Below are positions 8,342 through 16,718 of a stretch of DNA of 64,000 bases, piece by piece. The stretch lies in NCBI RefSeq assembly GCF_010993745.1, contig NZ_WOTN01000001.1, forward strand, positions 685,235-749,234, written 5' to 3'. Position numbers and translations under genes: made by a program. The stretch's first letter is position 1. Every line of letters starts with the position of its first letter. This stretch comes from Fodinicola acaciae (GTDB lineage Bacteria > Actinomycetota > Actinomycetes > Mycobacteriales > HKI-0501). The notes beneath the pieces were generated by a model, which had not been told where the DNA came from, searched no databases, and saw only the letters and a list, made by a program, of their open reading frames with translations.

Positions 8342-10419
8342 TCCACCAACAGGCTGCCGTCGGCGCGACCGGTGCAGCGCGCGCCAGGCGGCACGACCAC
8401 GGTCGACTCTCGTTCCTCGACCAAAGCCGGTCCGTCGACCACGAAACCGGCGGTGATCCGATAGCGGTCGAAGACCGGAGTGTCGGAAAAGCCACCGAGC
8501 GCGGAAAAGTACGCCGGCCGGCTGCCTTTTCGCGGGTCGGTGCCGACAGCCGGCGGGTCGACGCGCAACCGGAGCGACTGCTCCGGCCGTGGACCGCTCG
8601 CGACCACCCGCCAGGTCAGCACCTCCACCGGGACGTCCGGTCCGACGCGGCCATAGCGCTGCCGGTATTCCCGATGGAAAGCCGAAACCAGGCCGTCCGG
8701 CCAGTCGTCGCCGGTGACCGGTACGCGCAGCTCGCTGCCTTGTCCGGTATAGCGCAGGTCAGCGAACCGTTGGTAGGTCACGCTTTCGGCCGGCACGCCG
8801 GAGTCGGCGAGCAGCCGCCGGCCGTCGTTTTCCATGCCGGCGAAGATGTTTCGCACGACGCCGGCGTCGAAGGCGTCCAGCCGGCCGCCGGCCGAGTGGG
8901 CGAAGTCGAAAGCCAGTGGCGCGGTCAGAAAGCCGACCGAGCTGAGCACGCCGGCGGCCGGCGGCACGATCACCTGTCGCGACCCGAGCGCCGCCGCGAC
9001 ACCGGCGGCGTGCACCGGACCGGCGCCGCCGAATGCCACCAGCGGCAGTTTTCCCGGATCCTGGCCACGTTCGGCCGTGTGGACGCGCGCCGCGTTGGCC
9101 ATGTCCTCGTTGACCAACGCGTGGACTCCCCATGCGGCGTCCACAGTGGACAGTCCGAGCGGCTCGGCGACGTGGGTGCGTACGGCGTTCGTCGCCGCCT
9201 CGACGTCGAGCTCCATGTCGCCGCCGAGGAAATAGCGAGGATCCAGATATCCCAGCAACAGATCGGCATCCGTGACGGTCGGCCGGTCGCCGCCGCGGCC
9301 ATAGCAGGCCGGTCCCGGTGCCGAGCCGGCCGACTCCGGTCCGACCGCCAGCAGGCCGAGCGCGTTGGTCCTGGCCAGCGAACCGCCACCGACACCGATC
9401 TCGATCATGTCGATGACCGGCACCTTGACCGGCAGGCCGGAGCCGGGACGCAGCCGGTATCGGCGGTCCACCTCGAAAGTGTGCGTCACCAGCGGGGCAC
9501 CGTCCTGCACGACGCACAACTTCGCGGTCGTACCGCCCATGTCGAAGGCCAGCAGGTCCGGATGTCCAGCAGCGGCACCGAATGCGGCCGCCGCGAGCGC
9601 TCCGCCGGCCGGTCCCGACTCGAGCATCCGGATCGGATGTCGCGCGGCGGTGTCCACTGTGGCCACCCCGCCGTTGGACAGCATGATGTGTGGCTCTGGA
9701 CCAATCCCGACCGCGGCGGTGCGCTCGCGCAGGTCGGTCAGATAGCGTTCGGCCAGATCGCGGACATACACGTTCGCGACCGTCGTCGAGGACCGCTCGT
9801 ACTCTCGGATCTCTGGTACGACGTCACTGGAAATCGCCACCCGCAGCCGCGGCGCCACCCGCCGGATGATCTGCGCGGCCTGCCGTTCGTGCTCGGGATT
9901 GGCGTAACTGTGCAGGAAACACACCGCGACGGCGGTGACGCCGTGCCGCGCCAAGTCATGCGCGAGCATCTGCACGTGCATCCCGTCCAGCGGAAGCGCG
10001 ACCGTGCCGTCGGCCAGAACCCGTTCTGGCACACCGAAACGCAGATATCGCGGCACGAGAGGCAGCGGCCGCTCGATCATGAGATCGTATAGCTCGTACC
10101 GATGTTCGCGCGCCATCTCCAGCACGTCCCGGAAACCCGCGGTGGTGAGCAGTGCCGTGACCGAACCGGTCCGTTCGATCAGGGCGTTGGTTATCAACGT
10201 GGTTCCGTGCACGAGTTGGCCGATTGCCGCAACGTCCACGCCGGGTTTGCCGATAGTCTCGAGGAGGGCCTGTTCGACACCACGCGCCGGCTGGTCGGCC
10301 GTGGTCAGCACCTTGCGTACCGCGACGATCCCCGTTGAGTCCACAGCGGCCAGATCGGTGAACGTGCCGCCAATGTCCACACCGGTCCGCAGCGCGCCGC
10401 TTGGTGCACTGTTCGGCAT
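8329..10419 (-). CDS. hyuA: Hydantoinase A / oxoprolinase-family ATP-binding subunit
   Basis: A 696-residue HyuA subunit. The ASKHA-fold nucleotide motif GVDIGGTFTD is at residues 13-22; a second phosphate-type motif, FDMGGTTAKL, occurs in the middle, and HGTTLITNALIERTG and GVGGGSLARTN are further family landmarks. With HyuB it would form an ATP-dependent amide- or ring-opening enzyme. The separate A and B genes fit N-methylhydantoinase-type enzymes rather than fused 5-oxoprolinase. A FadR-type regulator is divergently transcribed and an operator-like palindrome lies between the two. Confidence 0.9.
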   Translation of the reverse strand: MPNSAPSGALRTGVDIGGTFTDLAAVDSTGIVAVRKVLTTADQPARGVEQALLETIGKPGVDVAAIGQLVHGTTLITNALIERTGSVTALLTTAGFRDVLEMAREHRYELYDLMIERPLPLVPRYLRFGVPERVLADGTVALPLDGMHVQMLAHDLARHGVTAVAVCFLHSYANPEHERQAAQIIRRVAPRLRVAISSDVVPEIREYERSSTTVANVYVRDLAERYLTDLRERTAAVGIGPEPHIMLSNGGVATVDTAARHPIRMLESGPAGGALAAAAFGAAAGHPDLLAFDMGGTTAKLCVVQDGAPLVTHTFEVDRRYRLRPGSGLPVKVPVIDMIEIGVGGGSLARTNALGLLAVGPESAGSAPGPACYGRGGDRPTVTDADLLLGYLDPRYFLGGDMELDVEAATNAVRTHVAEPLGLSTVDAAWGVHALVNEDMANAARVHTAERGQDPGKLPLVAFGGAGPVHAAGVAAALGSRQVIVPPAAGVLSSVGFLTAPLAFDFAHSAGGRLDAFDAGVVRNIFAGMENDGRRLLADSGVPAESVTYQRFADLRYTGQGSELRVPVTGDDWPDGLVSAFHREYRQRYGRVGPDVPVEVLTWRVVASGPRPEQSLRLRVDPPAVGTDPRKGSRPAYFSALGGFSDTPVFDRYRITAGFVVDGPALVEERESTVVVPPGARCTGRADGSLLVEWTA

Positions 10420-10466
10420 CGGCGGGTGACCTCCGGTGGCAATGGATTACGCTGACGACGCTATCG

Positions 10467-10479
10467 ATCGTCCGACGAT
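10467..10479. promoter_or_regulatory. FadR/GntR-type operator between hyuA and gntR
   Basis: ATCGTCCGACGAT is a perfect inverted repeat (5-bp arms, 3-base centre) and contains the TNGTNNNACNA consensus known for the FadR subfamily of GntR repressors. It sits in the 113-bp gap between divergent hyuA and the FCD-domain regulator gene, so it probably controls both. Confidence 0.6.
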
Positions 10480-10532
10480 TCGACAATAGGACTGTCAGTC
10501 ATCGGAGGAGTTCCACAGGTTGGGATGGGGCC

Positions 10533-11240
10533 ATGATCGGGAACAACAGCTCCCTGTCGATCCGGCAGATCGCCGAGCTGCGCGCCGTGTACGACCGGGA
10601 GAGCACCGCGAGCCGGGTGGCGGCCGCGATCCGCGAGCAGATCGTGGAAGGCGTGATCGCGCCAGGCAGCCAGCTGGTCGAGGAACACATGTGCTCGGCG
10701 CTGCGGGTTTCCCGAAGTACGTTGCGCGAGGCCTTCGCGCAGCTCCAGCGTGACCGGTTGGTCGTGCACGAGCTCAACCGCGGTGTGTTCGTACGCGAGC
10801 TGACCGCCTCGGACATCGTCGACCTCTACCGGACACGCCGGCTGATCGAGTGCTCCGCCGTACGGGAGGCGCAGGAGGTGCCGGTCGTCGTGCTGCGCGA
10901 CATGCGCGCGGCGATCGAGGCCGGCCGGATCGCGATGCGCGCCGAGCGCTGGCGCGAGGTCGCGGCCGCCAGCATCCGCTTCCACCAGGCGCTGGTCGGG
11001 CTGGCGCACAGCGAGCGCGTCGACGAGATCATGCGCCAGGTGATGGCCGAGTTTCGGCTCGCGTACGCGGTGATGAAGGACCCGCGGATGTATCACGAGC
11101 CCTATCTGGCCAGGCATCCGGCGATCCTGGAGGCGCTCGGCCACGGTGACCTGCTGCGTGCGGAGACGCTGCTGCGCCGCTATCTGGACGACGCCGAGGC
11201 GCAGGTGCTGCGCGCTTTCGGCCCGCCGCGCTACTTGTGA
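10533..11240 (+). CDS. GntR-family regulator with FCD ligand domain (FadR subfamily)
   Basis: A 235-residue repressor. The winged helix covers about residues 25-90, with the recognition element SALRVSRSTLREAFAQL and a following NRGVFVREL wing. The C-terminal all-helical FCD domain follows, with the metal/ligand histidine pattern RFHQALV near residue 150 and a later RHPAILEAL. ATG 10533 is chosen because it gives the usual N-terminus; the frame extends upstream only into the operator region. It is divergent from hyuAB and likely senses a substrate or product of that pathway. Confidence 0.88.
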   Translation: MIGNNSSLSIRQIAELRAVYDRESTASRVAAAIREQIVEGVIAPGSQLVEEHMCSALRVSRSTLREAFAQLQRDRLVVHELNRGVFVRELTASDIVDLYRTRRLIECSAVREAQEVPVVVLRDMRAAIEAGRIAMRAERWREVAAASIRFHQALVGLAHSERVDEIMRQVMAEFRLAYAVMKDPRMYHEPYLARHPAILEALGHGDLLRAETLLRRYLDDAEAQVLRAFGPPRYL

Positions 11241-11744
11241 GGTTGTCCGGCGATCCCTAGATGATCTATTCCAAGGGTCGCACCCGCCGGGTCGTCAGGA
11301 GGGCGTGTGTTGTTGATCATGGGGTTTTCGCGTATGTCAAGCTCAAAAAGTGCGTCACAGCCCCATGAGCAACTCGGACAGGCCGTGGCGTCCCGGCAGG
11401 TGGCGAGACGAACTCTATGTGGGACCGATAAGCACCTGTAACGCTAAATGTCCGCCTTGCGGTGTTCATGGTTGGCGCGAAAGCCGATTTACTGGCGTTG
11501 GACGCAAGAAAACGGCTTCACTCCCACCTGGCCGCCGCTCGTGTGACTGAAGTGACTGTTGAGGCGAGCAATGCTGTTGTGACTCATGTGGGTTGGCTTG
11601 CTCGTTGCCCCTGATTCGAGCTTTCCTCGACCGCGACGGCGTCCAGCAATCGGGCACCAAGTCAAGTACGCAAGCTACCCCCCAGCCCTTTGAATAGATC
11701 GTCTAGTGGCCCGAGTCCGAGTCGGGACACTAGGTTCGTCGGAC
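11241..11744. repeat. Dispersed repeat, copy A (truncated)
   Basis: This 504-bp gap contains no credible gene. Positions about 11385-11587 match the block-1 module of copies B (22249-22460) and D (46232-46442). Shared segments include the GTGGCGTCCCGG head, GTGGGAC, a TGTAACGCTAAATG core, GCGTTGGACGCAAGAAA, and the GCTGTTGTGACT tail. The other modules of the family (the 47-bp block, the 37-bp block and the GC-rich arms) are absent, so this is the most degraded copy. Confidence 0.7.
11703..11733. promoter_or_regulatory. Inverted repeat just upstream of the second MHS transporter
   Basis: CTAGTGGCCCGA and TCGGGACACTAG form 12-bp arms with one mismatch around a 7-base spacer, ending 11 bp before the ATG at 11745. 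It could be an operator or a hairpin in the mRNA leader. Confidence 0.4.
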
Positions 11745-13031
11745 ATGAGTGCCGCAGAGGTCGATCCGCGTTTGTTGCGCAGGGTAGTCGTCGGCGCCAC
11801 GGTCGGCAGCATCGTCGAGTGGTTCGACGTCGCCGTCTACGCGTACCTCGTCGTGGTCATCGGTGGCCAGTTCTTTCCTTCACACGATCCGACAGTGTCG
11901 ACGCTGTCGTCGCTGGCGACTTTCGGGATCACCTTCCTGATCCGGCCGGTCGGCGGCATCTTCTTCGGCCATCTCGGCGACCGGATCGGCCGGCAGCGGA
12001 CGCTCGCCGCGGTCATCCTGCTGGTCTCCGGCGCCACGTTCCTGATCGGCGTGCTGCCGACGTACGCGACCGTCGGCGCGCTCGCGCCGATCCTGCTCGT
12101 CGTACTCCGGCTCGCTCAGGGTTTCTCGGCCGGCGGCGAGCTGTCCGGCGCGTCGGCGTTCGTCGCCGAGTACGCGCCGGCCGGCCGCCGCGGCTATCTC
12201 ACCAGCTGGGTCGAATTCGGTGCCATCGCTGGCTTTCTGCTCGGCTCGGCGCTGACGCTGCTGCTCAACGTGGTGCTGTCGGACCCGGCGATGAGCAGCG
12301 TCGGCTGGCGCGTCCCGTTCCTGCTGGCCGCGCCGCTCGGCGTCATCGGCTGGTATATCCGCAGCAGGCTGCAGGAGACGCCGGAGTTCGTCGCGCTGGT
12401 GGAAAGCGGTCAGCGCTCGCCGTCACCGCTGCTGGAGTCGCTTCGGCACAACTGGCGGGAAATCCTGCGGACGGCCGGGATCGCGCTGGTGCAGAACGCC
12501 GCCCTGTACGTGATCGTCACATACATGCCGACATATTTCACCAACACCCTCAAATACTCGCGCATCGAGGCGCCGACGGCGGTGCTCATCACGATGGTGG
12601 TGATCGTCGCGCTGATCCCGCCGCTCGGCGCGCTGTCCGACCGCGTCGGCCGCAAGCCGATGCTGGCCGCGTCCTGCATCGGCCTCATCGCGTTGTCGTA
12701 TCCGATGTTCGCATTGATGAACGCCGGCAACTTCGTGCTCGCGACGGCCGCCTTGGTGGTGCTCGGCGCGTTGCTGGCGACTTTCCTGTCGACAACGCTG
12801 ATCGCGATGAACGAGCTGTTCGCGACGCGCGTACGCTATGGCGGTTTTTCCGTCGGCTACAACGTTTCGGTGTCGTTGTTCGGCGGAACGGCGCCGTTCC
12901 TGGTCGCGCTTCTGGTCGCCGGCACCGGCAACCCGGCCGCGCCGGCGTTCTACATCATCGCGTCGGCGGTCGTCACCCTCGCGGTGATCCTCACGTTGAC
13001 CGAGTCGGCACGGATGGCAAGGCTCGCTTGA
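11745..13031 (+). CDS. MHS-family MFS transporter
   Basis: A 428-residue metabolite:H+ symporter. TVGSIVEWFDVAVYAYL forms the family's first membrane segment, GHLGDRIGRQR is the loop 2-3 motif, and RLAQGFSAGGELSGA matches the family's fourth-segment motif. About twelve hydrophobic helices are present. ATG 11745 (MSAAEVD) is preferred over an upstream GTG at 11706 because the latter falls inside the inverted repeat. It has no operon partners; the convergent deacetylase ends 6 bp away. Cargo unknown, probably an organic acid or betaine. Confidence 0.87.
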   Translation: MSAAEVDPRLLRRVVVGATVGSIVEWFDVAVYAYLVVVIGGQFFPSHDPTVSTLSSLATFGITFLIRPVGGIFFGHLGDRIGRQRTLAAVILLVSGATFLIGVLPTYATVGALAPILLVVLRLAQGFSAGGELSGASAFVAEYAPAGRRGYLTSWVEFGAIAGFLLGSALTLLLNVVLSDPAMSSVGWRVPFLLAAPLGVIGWYIRSRLQETPEFVALVESGQRSPSPLLESLRHNWREILRTAGIALVQNAALYVIVTYMPTYFTNTLKYSRIEAPTAVLITMVVIVALIPPLGALSDRVGRKPMLAASCIGLIALSYPMFALMNAGNFVLATAALVVLGALLATFLSTTLIAMNELFATRVRYGGFSVGYNVSVSLFGGTAPFLVALLVAGTGNPAAPAFYIIASAVVTLAVILTLTESARMARLA

Positions 13032-13037
13032 CAGGCC

Positions 13038-14015
13038 CTAACGATCCGTACTGGCGATCTCATCACCGGGGTGCGGGTTTGGCGCCAGGTTGGCCGGACC
13101 GCCGAGGACCGCGGCGCTGTCCGGCAGATAGTCCTGCAGGACCGCCGGGGTCAGGCCGGCCGCCTTGATCCGGTGCAGCAGGTTGGTGAAGCCGGTGACG
13201 AAGTCGTCCTGGAAATGCAGCAGGATGATGTCGCCAGGATGGAACTTCGGCGGTCCAGGCCGGAGGAACTGGATTTTCTGGCCATGTACGTTTTCCCACC
13301 ACAGCACCAGATAGCGCAGCTTGCACGACTGCATCGCCTTCAGGGTGTCGGCGTTGAAGGCGCGATAGCCGTACGGTGGACGGAAAAGGTTGGGCCGGTG
13401 GCCGAACATCGTCTGGTATTTGCCGGGGACCGAGCAGATCTCCTGCCGCTGCTTGCGCTCCGGCAGGTTGTTGAGCTGGTAGTGGTCCTCGGTGTGGTCT
13501 TCCATCGCGATGCGGTGCTGGCGCAGCCGGTTGAAAAACGCCGGCTCACAGGACGCGACGCCGCCGATCAGGAAGACGGTGACCGGCACGTTGGCCTTGC
13601 GCAGCAGCGCCTCGGTGCGCGGGTCGCGGTTGGCGCCGTCGTCGATGGTGATGAAGACCACCGGCAGCCGCGTCGGGATGCCGCGGATCACGATGGCTTT
13701 CGGTGCGAAGTTGGGCCGCGGTCCGGCACCGAGCCATTCCGCGTCCGTACGCACCGGCACGACCTCCGGCTTGGGCGGCGGGTCGAAGGTCGGCAGCTGG
13801 GGGAGGGCCAGGGTGACCGGCTTCTTGCCGCGCGGATCGCGGCGGCCGCAGTAGTTCTGGGAGATGGCGCGCTGCACCGCCGGCGCGACGGCCGGCGGTG
13901 TCCCGGCCAGACTGGTCGGTGTGGTCGGCGAGGACGACGGACCGGTCGTGACGCAGCCGACCACCAACACGCACATGATGCAGGCGATGGCAACGCTGAT
14001 CCGCCGGCCGAGCAC
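13038..14015 (-). CDS. Polysaccharide deacetylase (CE4/NodB) lipoprotein
   Basis: A 325-residue exported protein. The N-terminus has positive charges, a hydrophobic stretch and a lipobox (LVVGC), followed by a Ser/Thr/Pro linker, so it is anchored outside the membrane. The NodB domain shows the metal/catalytic motif FITIDDGA, the HTEDH histidine motif and the RPPYGYR motif in family order. Likely target is peptidoglycan or another N-acetylated glycan. GTG 14015 is chosen because GGAGG lies 7 bases upstream; the ATG at 14030 overlaps that site and would put four extra residues before the signal. Confidence 0.85.
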   Translation of the reverse strand: MLGRRISVAIACIMCVLVVGCVTTGPSSSPTTPTSLAGTPPAVAPAVQRAISQNYCGRRDPRGKKPVTLALPQLPTFDPPPKPEVVPVRTDAEWLGAGPRPNFAPKAIVIRGIPTRLPVVFITIDDGANRDPRTEALLRKANVPVTVFLIGGVASCEPAFFNRLRQHRIAMEDHTEDHYQLNNLPERKQRQEICSVPGKYQTMFGHRPNLFRPPYGYRAFNADTLKAMQSCKLRYLVLWWENVHGQKIQFLRPGPPKFHPGDIILLHFQDDFVTGFTNLLHRIKAAGLTPAVLQDYLPDSAAVLGGPANLAPNPHPGDEIASTDR

Positions 14016-14161
14016 CCCCCGTGCCTCCATTTCACTTGTCTGACGAGAACGCGAACAACAGATAGACGCCCGACGCCACCTCAATGGTTGCGTCCGTTGC
14101 AGAATTGTTGCCGAGGACTTCCGGGCGCCTTTCGCCGGGGCCGCAACGAAACGGAGGGGCC

Positions 14162-14965
14162 GTGACGATCCGCATCGCGGAGCTTACGGATCCGGTGGAG
14201 CACCAGGCCGTGGCCACGCTCTTCCAGCGCATTTGGCGAGATCCGCAGCTGCCGGTGGATCCGCCGATGTTGCGTGCGTTGTCCCACGCCGGCAACTACG
14301 TTTCCGGTGCGTACGCTGGCGAGGAGCTGGTCGGCGCCGCGGTCGCTTTCCTCGGCATTGACAATGCCGTTACCGACCGGCCGCACCTTCATTCCCACAT
14401 TACCGGGGTGCTCTCCGGTCATCGTGCCAGTGGGGTGGGATATGCGCTGAAACAGCACCAAAGGAGCTGGTCGCTGGACCGCGGGATCGGCCGCGTGTGC
14501 TGGACGTACGACCCGTTGGTGCGACGAAATGCTTACTTCAACTTTCACAAACTCGGGGCCGAACCGGTGGAATACCTGCCGGATTTTTATGGCCACATGG
14601 CGGATGGCATAAACGCCGGCGATCTGAGTGACCGGATGTACATCAGCTGGGACCTTTCCGCTCCGCGCGCGGTCGCCGCGGCGAACGGTGTCGTCAGCGA
14701 TGTGGAGCTGGCCGGCGCCGCCGTACGGCTCGACCATGATGGCGACGCGCCGGGAAAACTGCGCCGGGTCGGCTCAGGTCCGGTGCTGGTGGCGATTCCG
14801 GCGGACATCGAGAAACTCCGCGGCAGTGCGCCGGAAGTGGCCAGCGCGTGGCGGCTGGCCGTACGCGAGGCGATGGTTGGCTGTTTCGCGGAAGGGCGGC
14901 GCGTGGTCGGCGTGGCCAGGGACGGTTGGTATGTGATGTCGGGACGAAACGAGGCGGCACAATGA
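14162..14965 (+). CDS. GNAT acetyl/acyltransferase of the COG3375 type
   Basis: A 267-residue acyl-CoA-dependent N-acyltransferase. It opens with IRIAELTDPVEHQAVATLFQ and has a CoA-pyrophosphate-loop-like region SGHRASGVGYALKQHQRSW near residues 80-100, followed by CWTYDPLVRRNAYFNFHKLG, a hallmark of this family. GTG 14162 follows a GGAGG site directly. Its TGA overlaps the ATG of the racemase gene. In known systems this enzyme N-succinylates D-amino acids, which the racemase then converts to the L form; that role is inferred here from the gene pair. Confidence 0.82.
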   Translation: MTIRIAELTDPVEHQAVATLFQRIWRDPQLPVDPPMLRALSHAGNYVSGAYAGEELVGAAVAFLGIDNAVTDRPHLHSHITGVLSGHRASGVGYALKQHQRSWSLDRGIGRVCWTYDPLVRRNAYFNFHKLGAEPVEYLPDFYGHMADGINAGDLSDRMYISWDLSAPRAVAAANGVVSDVELAGAAVRLDHDGDAPGKLRRVGSGPVLVAIPADIEKLRGSAPEVASAWRLAVREAMVGCFAEGRRVVGVARDGWYVMSGRNEAAQ

Positions 14966-16071
14966 AAATCGCCGGGATCGAGCTGCGCCGGATCGCGATG
15001 CCGCTGGTGGCACCGTTTCGCACTTCTTTCGGCACCGAGACCGAGCGCGACGTGCTGTTGGTCCGGGTCGACGCCGGCGACGCGGAGGGCTGGGGTGAGT
15101 GCGTCGCCATGTCCGAGCCGCTCTATTCGTACGAGCACGTGGACGGCGCGGCCGAGCTGATCCGGCGGTTTCTGGCACCGGCACTGGCCGCCGCGCCGGC
15201 CGTGGACGCATACGCGGTCGACGAGATCTTCCAGCCGTACAAAGGCCATCCGATGGCCAAGACGGCGGTCGAGATGGCCGTGCTGGACGCGCAGCTGAGA
15301 ATCGCCGGCATGTCTTTTGGTGGCTTTCTCGGCGCGGTACGTGACCGCGTGCCGGCCGGTGTGTCGGTCGGCATCATGGACACGGTGCCGCAGCTGCTGG
15401 CCGCGGTGGAGGGTTATCTGGCCGCCGGCTATCTGCGTATCAAGCTGAAAATCGAGCCGGGCTGGGACCTCGAGCCGGTCAGGGCCGTACGCGAGAGATT
15501 CGGTCCGGACATCCTCCTGCAGGTGGACGCGAACACCGCCTACACGCTGGCCGATGCCCGCCATCTGGCCAGACTCGACCCGTACGATCTCCTGCTGATC
15601 GAGCAGCCGTTGCCGGAAGACGACCTGCGCGGCCACGCGGAGCTGGCCAAGGTGATGCGTACGCCAGTATGCCTGGACGAGTCGATCACCTCGGCCAGGG
15701 CCGCGGCCGACGCCATCGCGCTCGGCGCCTGCTCGGTGGTGAACATCAAACCGGGCCGGGTCGGCGGCTATCTGGAGGCACGGCGAGTGCACGACGTGTG
15801 CGCCGCGAACGGCGTTCCGGTCTGGTGCGGCGGCATGCTGGAAACCGGCCTCGGCCGGGCCGCCAACGTCGCGCTCGCCGCGCTGCCGGGTTTCGTCCTG
15901 CCCGGTGACACCTCGGCCTCCGACCGCTATTACCGCGCCGACATCACCGCGCCCTTCGTGCTGGAGGACGGCCACGTACGCGTGCCGACGGCCGCCGGTC
16001 TCGGCGTCGAGATCGACACCGCGCAGCTCGCCGATCGTACGACCGCCACCGAGTGGATTCCGTTTTCCTAG
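14962..16071 (+). CDS. N-acylamino acid racemase / o-succinylbenzoate synthase family enzyme
   Basis: A 369-residue enolase-superfamily enzyme. The second Lys of the KLK motif falls at residue 163, Asp189 in QVDANTAY, Glu214 in IEQPLPE, Asp239 in LDESI and Lys263 in NIKPGR. These are exactly the positions of the catalytic and Mg2+ ligands in actinomycete N-acylamino-acid racemases. Because family members often also make o-succinylbenzoate (menaquinone), sequence alone is ambiguous. Overlap with the GNAT gene and absence of men genes favour the amino-acid racemase role. Confidence 0.88.
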   Translation: MKIAGIELRRIAMPLVAPFRTSFGTETERDVLLVRVDAGDAEGWGECVAMSEPLYSYEHVDGAAELIRRFLAPALAAAPAVDAYAVDEIFQPYKGHPMAKTAVEMAVLDAQLRIAGMSFGGFLGAVRDRVPAGVSVGIMDTVPQLLAAVEGYLAAGYLRIKLKIEPGWDLEPVRAVRERFGPDILLQVDANTAYTLADARHLARLDPYDLLLIEQPLPEDDLRGHAELAKVMRTPVCLDESITSARAAADAIALGACSVVNIKPGRVGGYLEARRVHDVCAANGVPVWCGGMLETGLGRAANVALAALPGFVLPGDTSASDRYYRADITAPFVLEDGHVRVPTAAGLGVEIDTAQLADRTTATEWIPFS

Positions 16072-16093
16072 CAGCGATGGGACAATCCTGGCG

Positions 16094-16549
16094 ATGACCG
16101 ACTCACTGCCCGAAGACCCCTTTCACCGCCGGCTGCACCACGTCGCGCCGGCGATGTTTTCCACCGATACGGCGCAGACCGGCGGCATGCGCCGGGTCGA
16201 GGCGATCAGCGGCAAGTCGGTCGGCTCGCGCAACCTGTGGATGGGGCAGACGCACGTCGCGGCGGCGACCAGGTCGGCCAACCACCACCACGGCCACTCC
16301 GAGACGGCGATCTACGTGGTCAGCGGCCATCCGGTCTTCGTGTTCGCGGACATCGACGGCGACGATCCGGGCCGCGAGATCCGGCTGGAAACCCGGCCCG
16401 GCGACTACGTTTTCGTGCCGCCGTACGTGCCGCACCGCGAGGAGAACCCGGATCCGGACGAGGAGGCCGTGGTGGTCATCGCGCGGACGACCCAGGAGGC
16501 GATCGTGGTCAATCTGCCCGATCTGTCCTGGCGATCAATCAGCGGCTGA
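16094..16549 (+). CDS. Cupin-domain protein
   Basis: A 151-residue single-domain cupin. The metal-site motif is HHHGHSETAIYVVSG at about residues 61-75, followed by the second cupin motif PGDYVFVPPYVPHREENP. The visible His and Glu residues are those that bind a divalent metal in active cupins. It is downstream of the racemase with a 22-bp gap and may be cotranscribed. It could be an isomerase, a dioxygenase or a small-molecule binding protein; no substrate is indicated. Confidence 0.8.
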   Translation: MTDSLPEDPFHRRLHHVAPAMFSTDTAQTGGMRRVEAISGKSVGSRNLWMGQTHVAAATRSANHHHGHSETAIYVVSGHPVFVFADIDGDDPGREIRLETRPGDYVFVPPYVPHREENPDPDEEAVVVIARTTQEAIVVNLPDLSWRSISG

Positions 16550-16590
16550 CGCTCTGGCGCGGCCGGTGCCGATCGGCTACCGTCGGTCGC

Positions 16591-16665
16591 ATGCCATTGC
16601 TGGTTGCTCGTCGCTATGTCGACTACATGCGACTTTGCAGCACAGCGTGTCGCCTGTCCGGCTGA
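16591..16665 (+). CDS. Cys-rich leader peptide upstream of metX
   Basis: A 24-codon ORF (MPLLVARRYVDYMRLCSTAC then RLSG and stop) that matches the actinobacterial 'putative leader peptide' pattern RR-x-VD-xx-R-L-x-S-x-x-C found before sulfur-assimilation genes. Its two Cys codons (at 16636 and 16648) would make translation sensitive to cysteine supply. It lies 53 bp before metX, which makes methionine precursors. Attenuation as the mechanism is inferred from the known family. Confidence 0.75.
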   Translation: MPLLVARRYVDYMRLCSTACRLSG

Positions 16666-16718
16666 GTTCTCATTGACCGGTTCCGGCATTCACCTCGCAC
16701 GCCGGATTATGCAGACAG

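Noticed and set aside
11350-11550. 66-residue ORF in repeat copy A
   Set aside because: It covers repeat modules shared with noncoding copies and has no ribosome site or recognisable domain.
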